A DNA stretch of 60,546 nucleotides. Source: Intoshia linei (taxonomy: Eukaryota > Orthonectida > Rhopaluridae). The notes below the pieces were generated by a model that saw only the letters and a program-made list of their open reading frames with translations, was not told the DNA's origin and ran no database searches. The position numbers were made by a program, and so were the translations under genes. Positions 23,185 to 36,371 of the stretch are shown piece by piece. The DNA is taken from contig LWCA01000071.1 of assembly GCA_001642005.1 (NCBI GenBank), forward strand, positions 1-60,546, in the 5' to 3' direction. The first letter of the stretch is position 1. Each line of letters begins with the position of its first letter.

Positions 23185-23685
23185 CTATTATGATAAATTT
23201 CCATTTCAAAATCATATATCTTCACGGCCAAAACCATAAATTACACTTTTTTGTAAAAATAAAAAATGATAATGTTTATGATTTTAAAACTTATCCCATA
23301 ATGTATGTTGTATAAAATTCTAGAAATTTTTTATTTTTATAAAAAAGGGTAATTTGGGGTTTTGGCCGTAAAAATATAATATTTTGAAATTGAAAATAAT
23401 CATAATGTTGATGATTTTAAATTTTTCATCAGATTGTATATTCTTTATAATTTTAGGAATCGTTTGAATTTTATAAAAAACTCATAATTGTGGTTTTTGA
23501 CCTTATAGGACTCAATTCTGAAAATGAAATTTGCGATAAAACAACACTCTCGAAAAACTGTAATAGAAGTATGAATTTTCAAAACTTGATTCCTCTTACT
23601 TTCTTAAATAAACTGGAACAGACAAATAAACAGACATACATTTTTAACTATTTTACATATATTTAACATATATAAGTAAGGATTA
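23185..23685 (+). repeat. R1 interspersed repeat, copy b, with inverted subunit
   Basis: From about 23270 to 23685 this is forward R1, with a GGTTTTGGCCGTAAAAATAT core, the CTCTCGAAAAACTG motif and the ATATAAGTAAGGATT tail. The part 23200-23260 (TCTTCACGGCCAAAACCATA) is the reverse complement of the same core. The copy therefore starts with a subunit in opposite orientation and could fold into a long imperfect hairpin. Confidence 0.75.
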
Positions 23686-23698
23686 TTATGTTCTAACT

Positions 23699-23902
23699 CA
23701 GTGGTTTTCAACCTTTTTGTGTTCGCGACCCCCTTATAAATATAAAAAATTTTCAGAATGTAAAAATATTTCCGTAACATTATTACTGTCAATAATATAT
23801 TAAAATAAATAAATGTATTCATAAAATTTTCAAATTCTCACGACCTCCTGATAAATTTCGCGGCCCCCCTAGCGGTCGCAACCCCCTGGTTGAAAAGCAC
23901 TA
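23699..23902. mobile_element. hAT MITE, 204 bp
   Basis: The ends are CAGTGGTTTTCAACC on the left and, on the complementary strand, TAGTGCTTTTCAACC on the right. The flanks TTCTAACT (23691-23698) and TTCTAAAT (23903-23910) agree at seven of eight bases, as expected of an aged hAT target duplication. The subterminal C/G-rich blocks (CGCGACCCCC and its counterpart) are typical. It is inserted just after the tail of an R1 copy. Confidence 0.8.
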
Positions 23903-23910
23903 TTCTAAAT

Positions 23911-25855
23911 CGTAAAAAGTTTTATATGTTACAAAACTTTATCGATACACCATCAAATCAAAGATAACACACAATTTAAGACCGATTGAATACGGATGCT
24001 CAATTTAATCTACAAAATATGATTATTAATGATATATAGTTACAGACAAAATAGAAATATTATAGATTTTTGTAGTAAAATACATTTTTGTTGTAATGAC
24101 GCTATATAAAATGTATCAAATTACAAATTATAAAATCAAATATAATTATATTTCAAAATTTTTTATATTACAAAAAAACTAAATTTTTATCTATTTATAA
24201 TGAATTTCTTTCCATAATCTAAAATCTAGATTCTGGATTCTAGAATATTATTATATAATAGTACACTTAGCTGATAGATTGAGCATAATTAGGATTTTTT
24301 CAGACATTTTAGACATTTTATGAGTTTAAATGTAACATTCATTATTTAAGTTAATCGATTAAAAATATATTGCTGATACATAAATGTATGTATGTGAAAA
24401 TCAACTCATTTAATATTGCTAATCACCATCAAACTTTTTGAATATTCTTTTATGTAATGTCATCCGTTAATATAAAGTGGCCAGAAAAAATACGTACTAT
24501 CAATTTTAGTTCATTTGGTGATAAATGTAAAGCCAAAACTACTTATTCACTACTACTATTATCACGAATAAAAATTTTTGGCTTAAAATTTTTCTTGCCA
24601 CTTTAATTTAAAACAATGTACAATAGTGTATTAGTAACAAGTTTCACGAGTAAAATGAATTTTCAATTTTATCACGTTTTGTAATGATATTATTATTTTA
24701 TTTCCTAATAATAAAGTAATTTCTTAAAATTACCAAAAAATGTAATGGAATAAAATTTATAATTTGAGAAAAATTATTAATCCGTTAATGAGAAAACCCG
24801 CAACGGTTAGTCGGAATTGCTAAAAAAATTTTAAAATCCCCTTCCATAATTAATATAAATTGAAACGGTAAATCTAACGGGTGCCTTTGTAAAATATATC
24901 AACAACAAATGGATGAATAAAATTCCGAACATCTATCCATTAAAAGTACTTGACTCCACAAGACAGATGTACTTGTTGTTTTTAAATATTTATTTAAATT
25001 GATTAACGCATTAATTACATGGTAAAATTTCACAGTTTGATAGTTAAATTAAACTAAACTAATGATATTGAGACGTTTATCCCCAGACATTAACAATAAA
25101 GAAAGCGGAACTTTTATTCATATAATTTATTTAATTCGTACGCTATATTATAGTGTTATTTTGTTGATTTTACTTAAATTATAATCTTAATTATTAGTTT
25201 AAATTTTTCTTTCTACACTTAATGCTCACGGGAGTTCGCTATTTATTAATCAAATGATTGAGCTTGAGTAATTTAATTTTACTTATATGTATCCTTTTAA
25301 TGTGTTTTTAGTTAAGGATTATCTAAATTAGATTTTAATATTTATCTGAGGCCATTTTTTATATTTAATTTTTTGATCAATGCATATATAGATATATTAC
25401 ATCAGGGTTATCAGAGTGGTTTATATGTATCTTTGAGTAAATGGAAAATATACCATAAACCATAAAGATCATAAAAAATCTAAAATATAAGGGGTTGTGA
25501 TTGCAATTAAATTACTGAAACATAATTACATGTTATCTTTTTAGGTAACTGTAAGTGTATGAAGTATGTTATGTACTTGGTCCAAACTCTGGCTAGGTTT
25601 GCTGAGGCATTAGAATATATGAAAGTATGTAGTTTTGTTAACCAAAAAGCTTTCCTTAGCTATGATTTTTTTAATTTATCCTTTTATCAATTTTTTTTTT
25701 TATTTTTCAAAAAACGATTATTTACGGTTTAAAACGTGAAGATTGAAATTTCTCAGGTTGTAATTTATATAACTTTCTTAACCGATATAAATTAACGATA
25801 ATTTGTATTTTTATATTGCTGGGGTGTCAGTTTTCTAAATAAATGTTTACTCACA
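23911..25855. other. Intergenic, few features
   Basis: A small palindromic element lies at about 24475-24608: AAAGTGGCCAGAAAAA at the left and, inverted, TTAAAGTGGCAAGAAAAA at the right, with AAGCC/GGCTT pairs inside. It may be a Tc1/mariner-type MITE. Nothing else stands out; no exon is recognised. Confidence 0.4.
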
Positions 25856-26172
25856 CAGGGGCGGATTCAAGGGGTGCAAAAGATGCAGTTGCACCCTTAA
25901 ATTTTTAATTAATGTTTTGTAAATAACTGAAAAAAATTTTAATTTATTAAAACAATATAGATGGCGCACAACACTACATTTTTTTTATTTTTGCGAAAAA
26001 ATACAAATTTGGAAACTATTGTATAACAACATTCAAATGAAATTAAAAGAGACGCTTTAAAATCAAACTAGACGCCTTAATATTAAAAGAGACGCCACTA
26101 AAATTTTTTAAAGTTAAATATATTGCTCGCTTCGCTCGCACCCCATTAACTAGCCTCTTGGATCCGCCCCTG
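25856..26172. mobile_element. MITE with CAGGGGCGGAT ends, 317 bp
   Basis: The left end is CAGGGGCGGATTCAAGGGGT. The right end on the other strand is CAGGGGCGGATCCAAGAGGC. No coding sequence lies inside. The flanks (TACTCACA and TCATACTG) are not identical. The terminal form suggests a hAT or related superfamily. Confidence 0.7.
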
Positions 26173-26834
26173 TCATACTGATACAAATTTATAGCATCTT
26201 TTATTTTTACAAGTAAAGATAATGTTCTCAAAAACAATAATAACACAATTGTATAACTCTCATTTTAAAAATAAATAAAAAAATTATAAGCGAGAAATTT
26301 ATCAAAATACAGAAAATGGTAGTTATCAATGAATTTCAGCAAAACCAACTCACCCTCCTAAAAACATAATTTCGGTATATAAGAAATGACAGGTATTACT
26401 CTTTGAAGTTCCCGTTAAGAGGTTTTTTAGTCATCAAAAATTATTGCATTTAAAATCATAACGTAGATAAATTTGATGAAATATGATTCTGAAAACGTTG
26501 TGAAACATTTATGGCCTTAATATTATAAAAAGTATTAATAATATTTAATTATTTAATTAATTCGTAATTTATTACCATCAGTATATTCATAACAGCAGTG
26601 TTTACCCAGTATCGAACCTATCCTACCCGAAGCCTTCTTTCTTTCTTTTTTCTGGGGCATAAACAAATTTTTGTAAAATTTTTCATTTTTCCAAATTGAG
26701 CATTAAAAATTTATAAAAAAAAATAAGAAATAGTAAATAAAAATTTTTTTTTTAACCGTTAAGGCTTAACTTTGTGAAATTTACATTTTGTACGTATGTT
26801 AACTGAAAAGTGATGTATTAAATGTGACATTATT
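26173..26834. other. Intergenic, R3-like fragment
   Basis: A segment near 26670-26720 (TTTTTCCAAATTGAGCATTA) recurs at 32320-32345, so part of a dispersed family lies here. No gene is seen. Confidence 0.35.
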
Positions 26835-27150
26835 TAAAATAATGATTAATTTGCCGTTTTAGTCGTGAAGGTATATGTTTTTGTAGTAGAAATTTATGAT
26901 AATGCTCATTGTTCTAAATTCTGTACAATAGTTTATTTTTTGTAAAATTCTGGTACTTATTTCATTTCAAAAATTAAAATGGTAATTTGAGTTTTTGACG
27001 ATGAAGAACTCAAGATCTGGAAATGAAATTTGCAATAAAACCTCACTCTCGAAAAACTGTATACTTCTTACTTTCCTACATAAACTGAAACAAACAAACA
27101 GACATACATTTTTAGCTAAATTACTTTACTTTATACCAGTAAAAATATCA
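26835..27150 (+). repeat. R1 interspersed repeat, copy c (5'-truncated)
   Basis: Two subunits are recognisable: GCCGTTTTAGTCGTGAAGGT and GAGTTTTTGACGATGAAGAA. They are followed by CTCTCGAAAAACTG and AAACAAACAAACAGACATAC. The tail is diverged. Confidence 0.7.
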
Positions 27151-29084
27151 TAACTATTTTTAAGGTGCCTATTTTTCATTTTGGGGTGATTTAGAACTTG
27201 ATAGGTTCGGACTGCATTTAAAACAATTTTATTAGTTTACTTTATTAGTTTATTTTATTAATGGCATGAAAAAGCTTAGCTTTATACGGTGAATTCAAAT
27301 AAGGTGAAAATTTCAATATTGAAAATTAACGCCTTCACATTAACAAAGCAGTTTAATGTTCATTTTTTTAGTAACTATTTTATTAAAACAAACAATATTC
27401 GATAACTAATATTACTAGAATTTAAAAAAAAAAATTATTCTGATAAAGTTTATTCCAGTTAATCTAAATCATCGGTTCTTAATGGTCAGTGACACCTCAA
27501 AGGACGTACGGTGTTATTTTTCATAATGTCATCTATATTTTAGAGTCTTCAGGAACGACTTTTCTCTCCCAAATGTGATTATTCCACCATTACATTGGTT
27601 GTTTCATGACCAAGTACAATAATAATTGATTAATGATCATTGATTATATCATATTATTTACATCTTTAACTGACTGAACTAAATGGCATATGCTGTACAA
27701 TCCATTAAATTATAATTTATTTATTTAATTGATAATTACTTCACATATAATAAAAAAATAACATTGGGTCTTTAATGTAACCGAAAAATAAATAAAGAGG
27801 TGTAATATAATACAATATTACTGAATAACATTTATTCGATTAAAATAAGTTCTATAATATGAAATTGGTCCAATAATACAGTTGTACACATTATTACACT
27901 ATACATTTTCGAGTTTTCAAATTAATGTCCAACTGTGTATTCGTATCATCAAAGAAAATATTGTTACCAAGCTGTGATTTTCTATTCCATTTCTATCAAT
28001 ATATTAACTTTTAACCCCAAAATCATACACATTTAATTGATTATCTATTTGATTAAATTAATTCAACAATTTTTTAACCTTATCCTATTTTATTTTAAAT
28101 TTAGACAAATTATGTAGTAATTGTTGCGAATTTTAACAGTAAATAAAAAGATAAAACGTTTTTTTGTTTTTTATTTTTTATTCTCGTTAGAAATACATAT
28201 TATAGAGTTAATTGACAAATGTTGTTATAATTTTTTATATAACCGTAATAGCCTCGGGATTTTTATAATTTGTATTTTGAAGGTAGATTAAACTGGTTCA
28301 TATTAATAAACAATGACGTCAAGAATTATAACTTGTTTATATGTCTCGGAAATATACTAAAAGTCATATAAATTTTAGTTGACACGAGCATTAATTGTTC
28401 TTAATAACAATTAACGGCAAAAAATTAATTAGTTTCGCCTTTCAATTATTATTGATAACGTTTATTGGTAACATTTGTTCATATATTAAGAAATTAACTT
28501 GCTGTTTCATTTTCTATTCGTAACGTTTTCCATTGTCCATTCTTCAAAAACTAAGTCTGATTTTGAGGTTGATGGGATATAGAGTAGTTTAATCTGTAGC
28601 AAATTCAAACTTCAAATTGTAGGTCAGTTGACTTGTAGTGAATTCTTGATAAAATGTGTCAGCGTTAAATACAATTTAAAAATTTAACAGATTTTCATAA
28701 ATATGATACGGTGAGCTTAAGCTCACTTTTGTATTTAATTGTATTTGTAACTTTTATAAAGCTAGTTTGTTTATGATGTGTGTGATATGATTTATTATAA
28801 TTTATTAAAATATTCATAGAATATTAAAAGACAAAATTCCAAGACAGTTTTTCTGGGTACGCGACATAATTCCGGTTTTAATAAATGAATATTTTAAGAC
28901 GTAACTACATAATGTATTTATATTTGGTTTTTAAAATATAGTTTTATAAACAAATAAAAGTATATAAAATTTATCACTGTTTAGTAAACAGAGTTCACTA
29001 AAACTTATTTTGTCATTATAAAAATATTTAATGGGACATAATATTATGTAAATTGTACAATTTTCTAAATTTCTATCAATATTT
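27151..29084. other. Intergenic, nothing recognised
   Basis: Strongly A+T-rich DNA without a credible exon, RNA gene or delimited repeat that I can support. Confidence 0.4.
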
Positions 29085-29863
29085 TTAAATGTATGGTTGA
29101 TAATATATTACAAATTATTTTTCACCGGGAAGGTATAGATTTCTGGGATTGAAATTTTTTATTTATATCAACTGGAATAAGCTGTATCAGAATAATTTTT
29201 TTTTAGTTGTAGGACCGTTTATTATTTCAAATTTTTAGTTTTACTTTGCTAATAAAATACTTTTGAAATAAAAAAAAATAAATATTAAACTGCTTTTTTA
29301 ACCGTGAAGGCGTCACTTTATCAGATTGAAATTTTTTGTGCGTATTCACTGGATATAACTGTATTAGCTGTATTATTTTTTTAAAATCTAGGCCTATTTT
29401 TATTTTTTAAAAAAAGGGCAATCTGGGATTTTGGTCATGAAAATGCAATTTATGAGGTTAGCAATTATTATAATGCTTATGATTTTAAAAGCTATCCCAG
29501 AATTTATGTTTTATAAAATTTTAAGACATGTTTCATTTTTAAAACAAAGGGTAATTTGTGGTTTTGACCATGAAGGTATGCGTTTCTGAGGTTGAGATTT
29601 ACGACAAGGTTAATGATTTTGAAATGTGTCCCAGAATGTATATTTTATTTAATATTTGGCTAATTTTGTTTTAAAAAAAAGTAAAATTGGGTTTTTGACC
29701 TTGAAAATTCAAATTCTGAAACTTGAAAATAGATATAAACACGTTCTGGGGAAAACTGTATTAGAAATTTAGTTTTTTTAATTCTACGAATGTCAATTTT
29801 TTAAATAAACGGTAAAAACAGACACACACGCAGACATTCAATTTTATATAAGTAAAGGATTAT
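29085..29863 (+). repeat. R1 interspersed repeat, copy d (near full length)
   Basis: The best copy for the subunit structure. TGAA cores within GACC(G/A)TGAAG-type words start at 29305, 29438, 29571 and 29702, a period of 131-133 bp; a first, more diverged unit (CACCGGGAAGGTATAGATTT) lies about 177 bp before. The tail is ATAAGTAAAGGATTAT. Confidence 0.85.
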
Positions 29864-29870
29864 CTCGACC

Positions 29871-30086
29871 ATGACAGACAGTAACACTAGCCATACCAAT
29901 TCAAATATTTTTATAATTTTTAATGAACCTGTAAATATTAGTAAACATATTTTGTTGACTGAATTACACAGCACACCAGCGTACCGCGCAATCGCCCTAA
30001 ACAGTTTGAATTTCATTGAACGTGGTTTAACTTTAGAATATCGATATAATTTAATTTTACATATTATTAGCATTAATGATTTTTAA
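29871..30086 (+). other. 71-codon open frame after R1 copy d, unidentified
   Basis: The frame starts MTDSNTSHTNSNIF and ends at TAA 30086. Its content looks more protein-like than the surrounding DNA (ILLTELHSTPAYRAIALNSL). No splice sites or relatives are evident. It may be a transposon fragment or a small gene. Confidence 0.2.
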
Positions 30087-31516
30087 TTATAATATTGTAT
30101 GAGTAGTTGAATTGAAATAATTATACATAAAACAATGACTGTCATAAAAAAGGATTAAGGAATTGCGTTCAAGTGGTGTCATAAACAAAAATTGTATAAA
30201 CAAAATAAACAAAAAATATACTCACAATTTTAAAAATAAATAATACATTTTGAAAGGATGAGAATAAAATGCTTTTGTAAATAATAATATTAATATTATT
30301 TCTAAAATCAAAAAAAATCAAATGTATAATACAATTCTACTTGTTATATTACTCATTTTACATTTTAATTGTAAAATAAATGATTTTTCCATTCAAGAGT
30401 TATAATTTATTTTGTATATTTGAGTACACAATTTACATGAACAACAAAATTTGCTTTTTAAGCGAGTTTTACTAATAATTAGGCAATTATTTCCAATACA
30501 AATGTAATTTCAATATTATCGTATATCGATTGTTTCAAAATGCCATATAGGTGTCTAGGATTATCTGGATTATGCTAAATATCAATTTAAAAGTTGATAC
30601 AATACACGTGAAACGCACTATATTATAATTATTATTTGGATATTATCTTTGCGTTTCTTTAATTTATACAAATTTACAAGTCAAGTAACAACAATTCAAA
30701 TTGTCAATCATTTTTATAAATTTACGCTTATTAGTTTTGCATGAAATTTAAACCATGCAGCTGTCCAATCGACAAGAAAACTAAAGAAATGCATAAATAT
30801 ATTTTTGGTACAACTATCTTTCAGTTTTTTTAATTTATTTAAATTTTTAGTAATTGGTTATTTGTAGTCTTACTATTCATTCTTACATTTATTTATTTTT
30901 ATGCCAACTGAGGTTTTTAAATTGTATTATCTTATTTTATTTATATTTCCATGTAAAATATTTATTTTAATCTCAATAACTTTTCAAATTAATACAATAA
31001 ATGTTCATCTAAAATTAAAACAAAGAACTGTTACAATTTTATGCATGTAAATATCTATCGCACACATTTTACCAAGTCCAGTAGTTTTCTGTGACTATTT
31101 ATTCTGTGAAAGTAAATTTAATTTTCTATAGCAATATTTGTAGTTTGATTTAAATATAATAAAGATGAAATTTTAATTTTAAAATAAATTTAAAAAGTTT
31201 TGTAACTATCGATTTTAAATTTTAATTTTTAATTTAAATTTTTTTAATTTTACTTTACATTTAAATTAAATTTTATGATATTTAAATTAAGATTAAATTA
31301 CACTCTGCTTTCAAAACAATTATATATTAATGATGAAGACAAGTCAATTTTACAATGTGTATTTGAATTTTATTTTGTTGTATTATATTACCTTTTGTTA
31401 CAAATGTTAAGATTTTATCATTATTTCAATTGTTTTGCTTATTTTAAAAATTTATTTTTTCTAGAATTCAAATTATTTAAAAAAGATTAAAATGTACATG
31501 GGACTCTCCGCAGAAC
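30087..31516. other. Intergenic, nothing recognised
   Basis: A+T-rich DNA. An open frame at 31275-31490 is low complexity and I do not treat it as a gene. Confidence 0.4.
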
Positions 31517-31763
31517 CAACCCCATGGAGAGGGACTAGATGTTCATATCGTCCGGGCCTATAATCATGAGGGCCTAATTTTTTAATTCATTAATAGGTAA
31601 TGTTGGAAAATTTCTTAAATATATCAAAATTTCGATAGCCAATGCGATTTCCAACAAGTTGTTTTTAATTTTTAGATAATGAACGACCCATTAAGCAATG
31701 TATAGAGGTCCCATTTTTTAAAAAAATTTATATGGGATGTAATGCTGGCTCTCCACGGTCCTG
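31517..31763. mobile_element. MITE with perfect 8-bp duplication CGCAGAAC, 247 bp
   Basis: Flanked by CGCAGAAC at 31509-31516 and 31764-31771. The ends are CAACCCCATGGAGAG on the left and CAGGACCGTGGAGAG on the complementary strand at the right. Duplication length and end form fit a hAT element. The interior (CCGGGCCTATAATCATGAGG) matches the element at 38357-38634 in opposite orientation. Confidence 0.88.
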
Positions 31764-32229
31764 CGCAGAACTGGTTATGATTGTAGGCTATATCAAACAT
31801 AAATTATCATATATTATAATCATTTCATTTTTGGTAAATTATAATGTATAAATTTTATGCAGTTTTACATTGTTTATCAACAGTTTTAAGTATAATTATA
31901 AAATTGCAGCCAATTTTTTATAACGTACGGATATAATGAAAACTTTTTCATTTGTTAAATTAAATAAAATTAAAAAATTTAGTCGCGATATTTTACATAT
32001 ATATATATATACGATATATTTTAAGTTATGGATATTATATATAAGCATTCTGATGAAAGATCACAAACTTTTTTAATCTTGAAATTATTAATAATTTTTA
32101 AAGATAACTTCAAAGCTATAAAATATATACTCCTTTTAGTTATGATGTTAATGTTGCAGAGATTATGCAAAAATTTGATTTTAAATGTAAATTATAATAA
32201 TTAGTCTTTTCTATAAACCAATAAACGTC

Positions 32230-32545
32230 GTTTATGAGGATGGGTGTATTCAGAGCTGAACATTCCGCACTGAAAGTCCTCTTCGGGACGGCGACGAAAA
32301 TTTTGTAAATCGAAGGATTATTTTTCCAAATTGAGCATTAAAATTGTAATCCAAATTTTATTCTTGATAATCATGATTCATGAGTATTTTATGTGTTAAA
32401 TTTAAAATGTTAAGTAAAGTCCTTCGGAGAGGTGGCTATGGTTATATGACAGCGCCACAATTTGGAAATTTTTTAGGGACTTACGTTTTATTTTCGGGTA
32501 GCATCGAGTTATTAGGTTTGACTCTAGTCATAATAAATGACACCT
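32230..32545 (+). repeat. R3 dispersed repeat
   Basis: Contains GTCCTTCGGAGAGGTGGCTA and GGTAGCATCGAGTTATTAGG, shared with 18540-18690. Also contains TTTTTCCAAATTGAGCATTA, shared with the 26.7 kb region. It ends where an R1 copy begins. Confidence 0.5.
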
Positions 32546-32559
32546 TTAATTAAAAAATG

Positions 32560-32855
32560 ATGTTGATAAAATTTAAATAATAATTTTTTTCTTAAATTCT
32601 GGGAAATTTGATCATTGAATACCTTTGATTATAATGAAACAATTTTTTAAAGTAATAATTTAGTAAAATGATAATTTGCGTTTTTTACAGTGAAGATGCA
32701 AAAATCTTAGATTAAAATCAGTATTATTTTATCAACCGAAAAAAACTGACCTGGAATTTGTAATTTTTAAAATTCTGAAACTTTTATTTTTTGAAATAAA
32801 GTGGAACAGACAAACACAGATACTCACAAACACATTGATTTTTATATAAGTAAGA
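32560..32855 (+). repeat. R1 interspersed repeat, copy e (5'-truncated)
   Basis: One or two diverged subunits (TTTTTTACAGTGAAGATGCA), then GAAATAAAGTGGAACAGACA and the tail TATATAAGTAAGAAT. Confidence 0.65.
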
Positions 32856-33679
32856 ATAGTCACTTTATGTATTTTATTTTCAAAGATGGATTTTAACTAT
32901 ACATTTGATTTTATTAATTATATATTTTACCATTTTTATATCATTATGAAACAGTTTAGGTACGTACTGAACGTTTTAAAATTGTTTTCATATTAGTTTT
33001 GTATGTCGTTTGGTGGGTGGTGTGAAGGGTTTTTATCTGAGTCGATAATACTTGTCATTTTTGAACTTACCTTGTAGATTAAAAACTGAACTTAAAATTC
33101 AATAACTAAGATAAATTTGTATAAATTGAATGTCAATCAAATATAAAGATTAACTTGAATTAAATACAAACTCTACTATACTAAATTGATTTTGATAGAT
33201 TGTATAATTCTACTTTGAAATTTTTACAAAATTTAAACCAAGAAAATTTACTCAACTGAGTCTAGGCGTTCATTCATTTCAATTTATTCCAATCCAGTTG
33301 GTTCAGTTGGATTTATTTATAATTCCACTTTCATTGCATACACAATGTATATTACACACGACGATTTACAAGTAGGCGTGATTATAAATAACGCATAAAT
33401 AAATCGCTGTAGGATACAAAATAACGTGCAATAACAGAAATTAAAATGAAAAATAACAATAGCCAATTCGCTCAAAGTTTCCTAATGTGAGCCTAAGAAA
33501 TATAGAACCAATAGAATCAATGAAATTAACAAAATACAATAAAGTGACAAGTATAACATAAATATTTCTTAATTCTCTATAATTCAAATTAAATCATTCG
33601 AATATAATTCAAAAATAGAGTACTTTATTTTTTAAATGAGCATAAATATTTTATAATACGATTAATTGGTGAATCATTA

Positions 33680-36371
33680 ATGTCAGATAAATATTTCAAT
33701 CAGGATAAGTACATCAACAACATGTACCCGCATTTCGTCAACCAAAATGATATAGAACAAGCTAAAAGCATGCAAAGATATTTCAATACAATAAATTGCA
33801 CTACTGAAAATGTGGAAAAAGATTTTAAAAAAATGGAAAACGTAGAAAACATAAATCACAGTATACCAAATTCTCATAAAAGACCATTGATGAATTTTCA
33901 AGAAAATATTAATGAAAGTTTACAAGATTGCAATTTTCGAGTCAAAATGCATGAAATGAATAAAAATTTAGATTATATGAATGGAAAATTTATCCCTAAT
34001 CCGGCTTATTGCAAAAACCAATTTCCAAATAATCAAATGGTAATGGATAAATTGAAAAAACAAACGAATGAAAATGATGTGAAATCTTTTAGTCCAGCGA
34101 TGAGACTTAATTATTTATCTGAAAATCGAAATTTTGATAACTTTCCAATGTACTATGAAATCGAAAAAGAAAAAACCAAATTTATTAATAGATACCATGA
34201 TATCAATAATCCTAATCAGGGAATGCCTTTTATGCCACCAAATTATCAATTTCCATATCAAATTAATCCTTTCAATTATCCTATGGACAAATTACCTTTC
34301 AGAGCAGATATGATGAATCCACACTTTTTTTATTCAGGTATTTTTTAATTATATTATATAATATAATTAGGTATTACTAACTAGAAATTTAAATTAATTT
34401 AAAATTGATGATAAAAATTGAATAAAGGAATTGTTATACATTTTTTTAATTTTAAATCCAAATTTTGCTATTACTAATGTTGTTTTCCGGTTAGCGGCCA
34501 ATGACTACATATCTGTAGTCACTGTCAGTTTACCCATTTCTAGTATTTCAAAACCTTAGAAATTTTGCACATCTTTAAATATGCATATTTTAATAACACA
34601 TTTCGAAAATCATAATGTGCCAAGTATGAAGGGTATCGGTCACTAATGGGTTAATTATCAAAAATGAAATTAAGACATTTAAAAATTCAAATTTAAAAAT
34701 TCAAACCAATTTCAAAATGATAAAAACTAGATATATTTCAGATTACGTTAAATTTTAGCAAATTTGTACTAATTTTAAAACGCCAAGAAACAATTTCTGA
34801 AACTAAAATAAAAACTGAGTTAGAATTTGTATTTTTTTAATTTCTAAGTCTCACAGTTTTTCAAATAAATGGTTATACACAAAATGATAGACTAACATTT
34901 TTAACAACTTTTACTTGATATTTAATCAAGGATCTTGAAATATTATTTTTTATTCTAAAATTATTAGGTGTTTTGGGAATTACATTCTTATTATATTAAT
35001 TTTCATACGTACCGGGATATTACGACCATTATTTCAATTACAATACAGTGATATGAGCATTATACTGTAGTATCATTCAATGGATTTTTGTGTAGGGGGT
35101 TAGAGGTATATAACAAAGGATTTGACTATCTGGAGCTTATTATACGTTAATAGGTGAAGTTAGAAATAAATATCGTAAATTTTGTAGTGGGGCGAAACTT
35201 TTTTACTTCATTAGGATAACATTAAAACTTGCTTAAAACTAAAATTAAATTTAGTTACGACTGGATTAAATTATAGACAGAGGAACCAAAAATTGTATAA
35301 TATTAATGTGTATGTTGCTCCTACATTGTAGGGGCTTACAATTTTTGTTTAATTGGACCCACTGTTTGCTTTCCATGAACCTGAGATAATTTTATAATAG
35401 TTATCATCAAATTGATTATTTTTTGTATACGATATATTGAACTTGAAAAATAAAAAAAATTTAGTCAAGAATAGGTTTAGAGTCTAAATTTTAATAAGAA
35501 AGTCAAGTGTGTCGTAACAAAACTATCCCTAATTTATAATTACGGTGATAAAAAAATTTTGCAATCTATCCATAATATCATATCACCATAGTCACCTATC
35601 CAAGAGTCTTAAATGGAAATTTTAAATTTAACACAAAGAATATTTATGACATTCAACAATATATTATTTTTTTTAAAAAAAAATTCAAAAAGGAGGCCCT
35701 ATTTTACACAAATTTCGTCGAGCCCCGTAGAGGAGCATCGGAGTATGGTAATTTCGGCTCTTAACTTATTTGACTGTATATCATTTTACATAAAAATCTA
35801 AGAATCATAGTTCTACCAAAACTTAACGGATGACCAAAACAACATTGCTTAGATAGTTTTATCATGTATAAATAATACTATTGACTATAAATGACAAAAT
35901 ATAAATATAAAAATAGAATTTTACAACGGAAAACGCAAAGGCCGTAGAGAACGAACGTGTTTCACTCATCGCCAATTAGAATTATTAGAAAACTTATTCC
36001 AAAAGAACCAATACCCGGATGTTTTTGTACGCGAAGAGGCTTCATTGAAAATTTGTCTTCCAGAATCTCGAGTTCAGGTTATTTATAGAAAATTTAATAT
36101 ATTTATAACAAAGAGTAGGTATGGTTCAAAAACAGACGCGCGAAGCAACGACAAGTGAAAAAAGCTGAAAAGGAAAAAATGGAAAAACTAGACAAACAAG
36201 AAACGTAAATTTTAAATTCAATTTACATTTTTATAACATTAAACTTGTAGTAATAAATCGGACGAAAAAATAACATGTAAATATGAAAATATTGGACAAG
36301 AAAATACTGTCGCAACACCACCTTCAGATAATTCAGACACTTGTAATGCCAAAAAGGCTAAACTGGAATAG
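33680..36371 (+). CDS. Otx-like (K50 paired-class) homeobox protein
   Basis: Four exons: 33680-34337, 35917-36077, 36119-36204 and 36251-36371, giving 341 residues; phases agree throughout. The homeodomain spans about residues 228-287. It has [39 protein letters not shown] and [11 protein letters not shown], with Lys at homeodomain position 50 (residue 277), the Otx/Gsc/Bcd DNA-reading residue. [15 protein letters not shown] and YPDxFxREE match Otx best. A 41-nt intron splits the homeodomain between positions 46 and 47, the ancestral place in paired-class genes. The 219 residues before it are Asn/Met/Pro-rich. There is no WSP motif or Otx tail after it; the C-terminus is short and ends AKKAKLE. 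An AATAAA lies about 30 bp after the stop. Convergent with GANP. Confidence 0.9.
34780..34935 (+). repeat. R1 fragment, copy f
   Basis: Only the end of the family is present in the large intron of the homeobox gene: the ACTGAGTTAGAATTTGTATT and CTCACAGTTTTTCAAATAAA stretches, then a diverged tail. Confidence 0.45.
35580..35810 (+). repeat. R3-related repeat
   Basis: The segment TTTTAAATTTAACACAAAGA followed by AGGAGGCCCTATTTTACA matches 37445-37600 in the same orientation (ATTTTAAATTTAACACACAA; GGAGGCTTAATTTTACA). Intronic and non-coding. Confidence 0.5.

Noticed and set aside
32000-32022. AT dinucleotide run as a notable microsatellite
   Set aside because: Short and expected in such A/T-rich DNA.
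20540-32060. CTGATGA motifs (about 20538 and 32051) as hammerhead ribozymes
   Set aside because: The following GAAA core and flanking stems are not present in the right positions.
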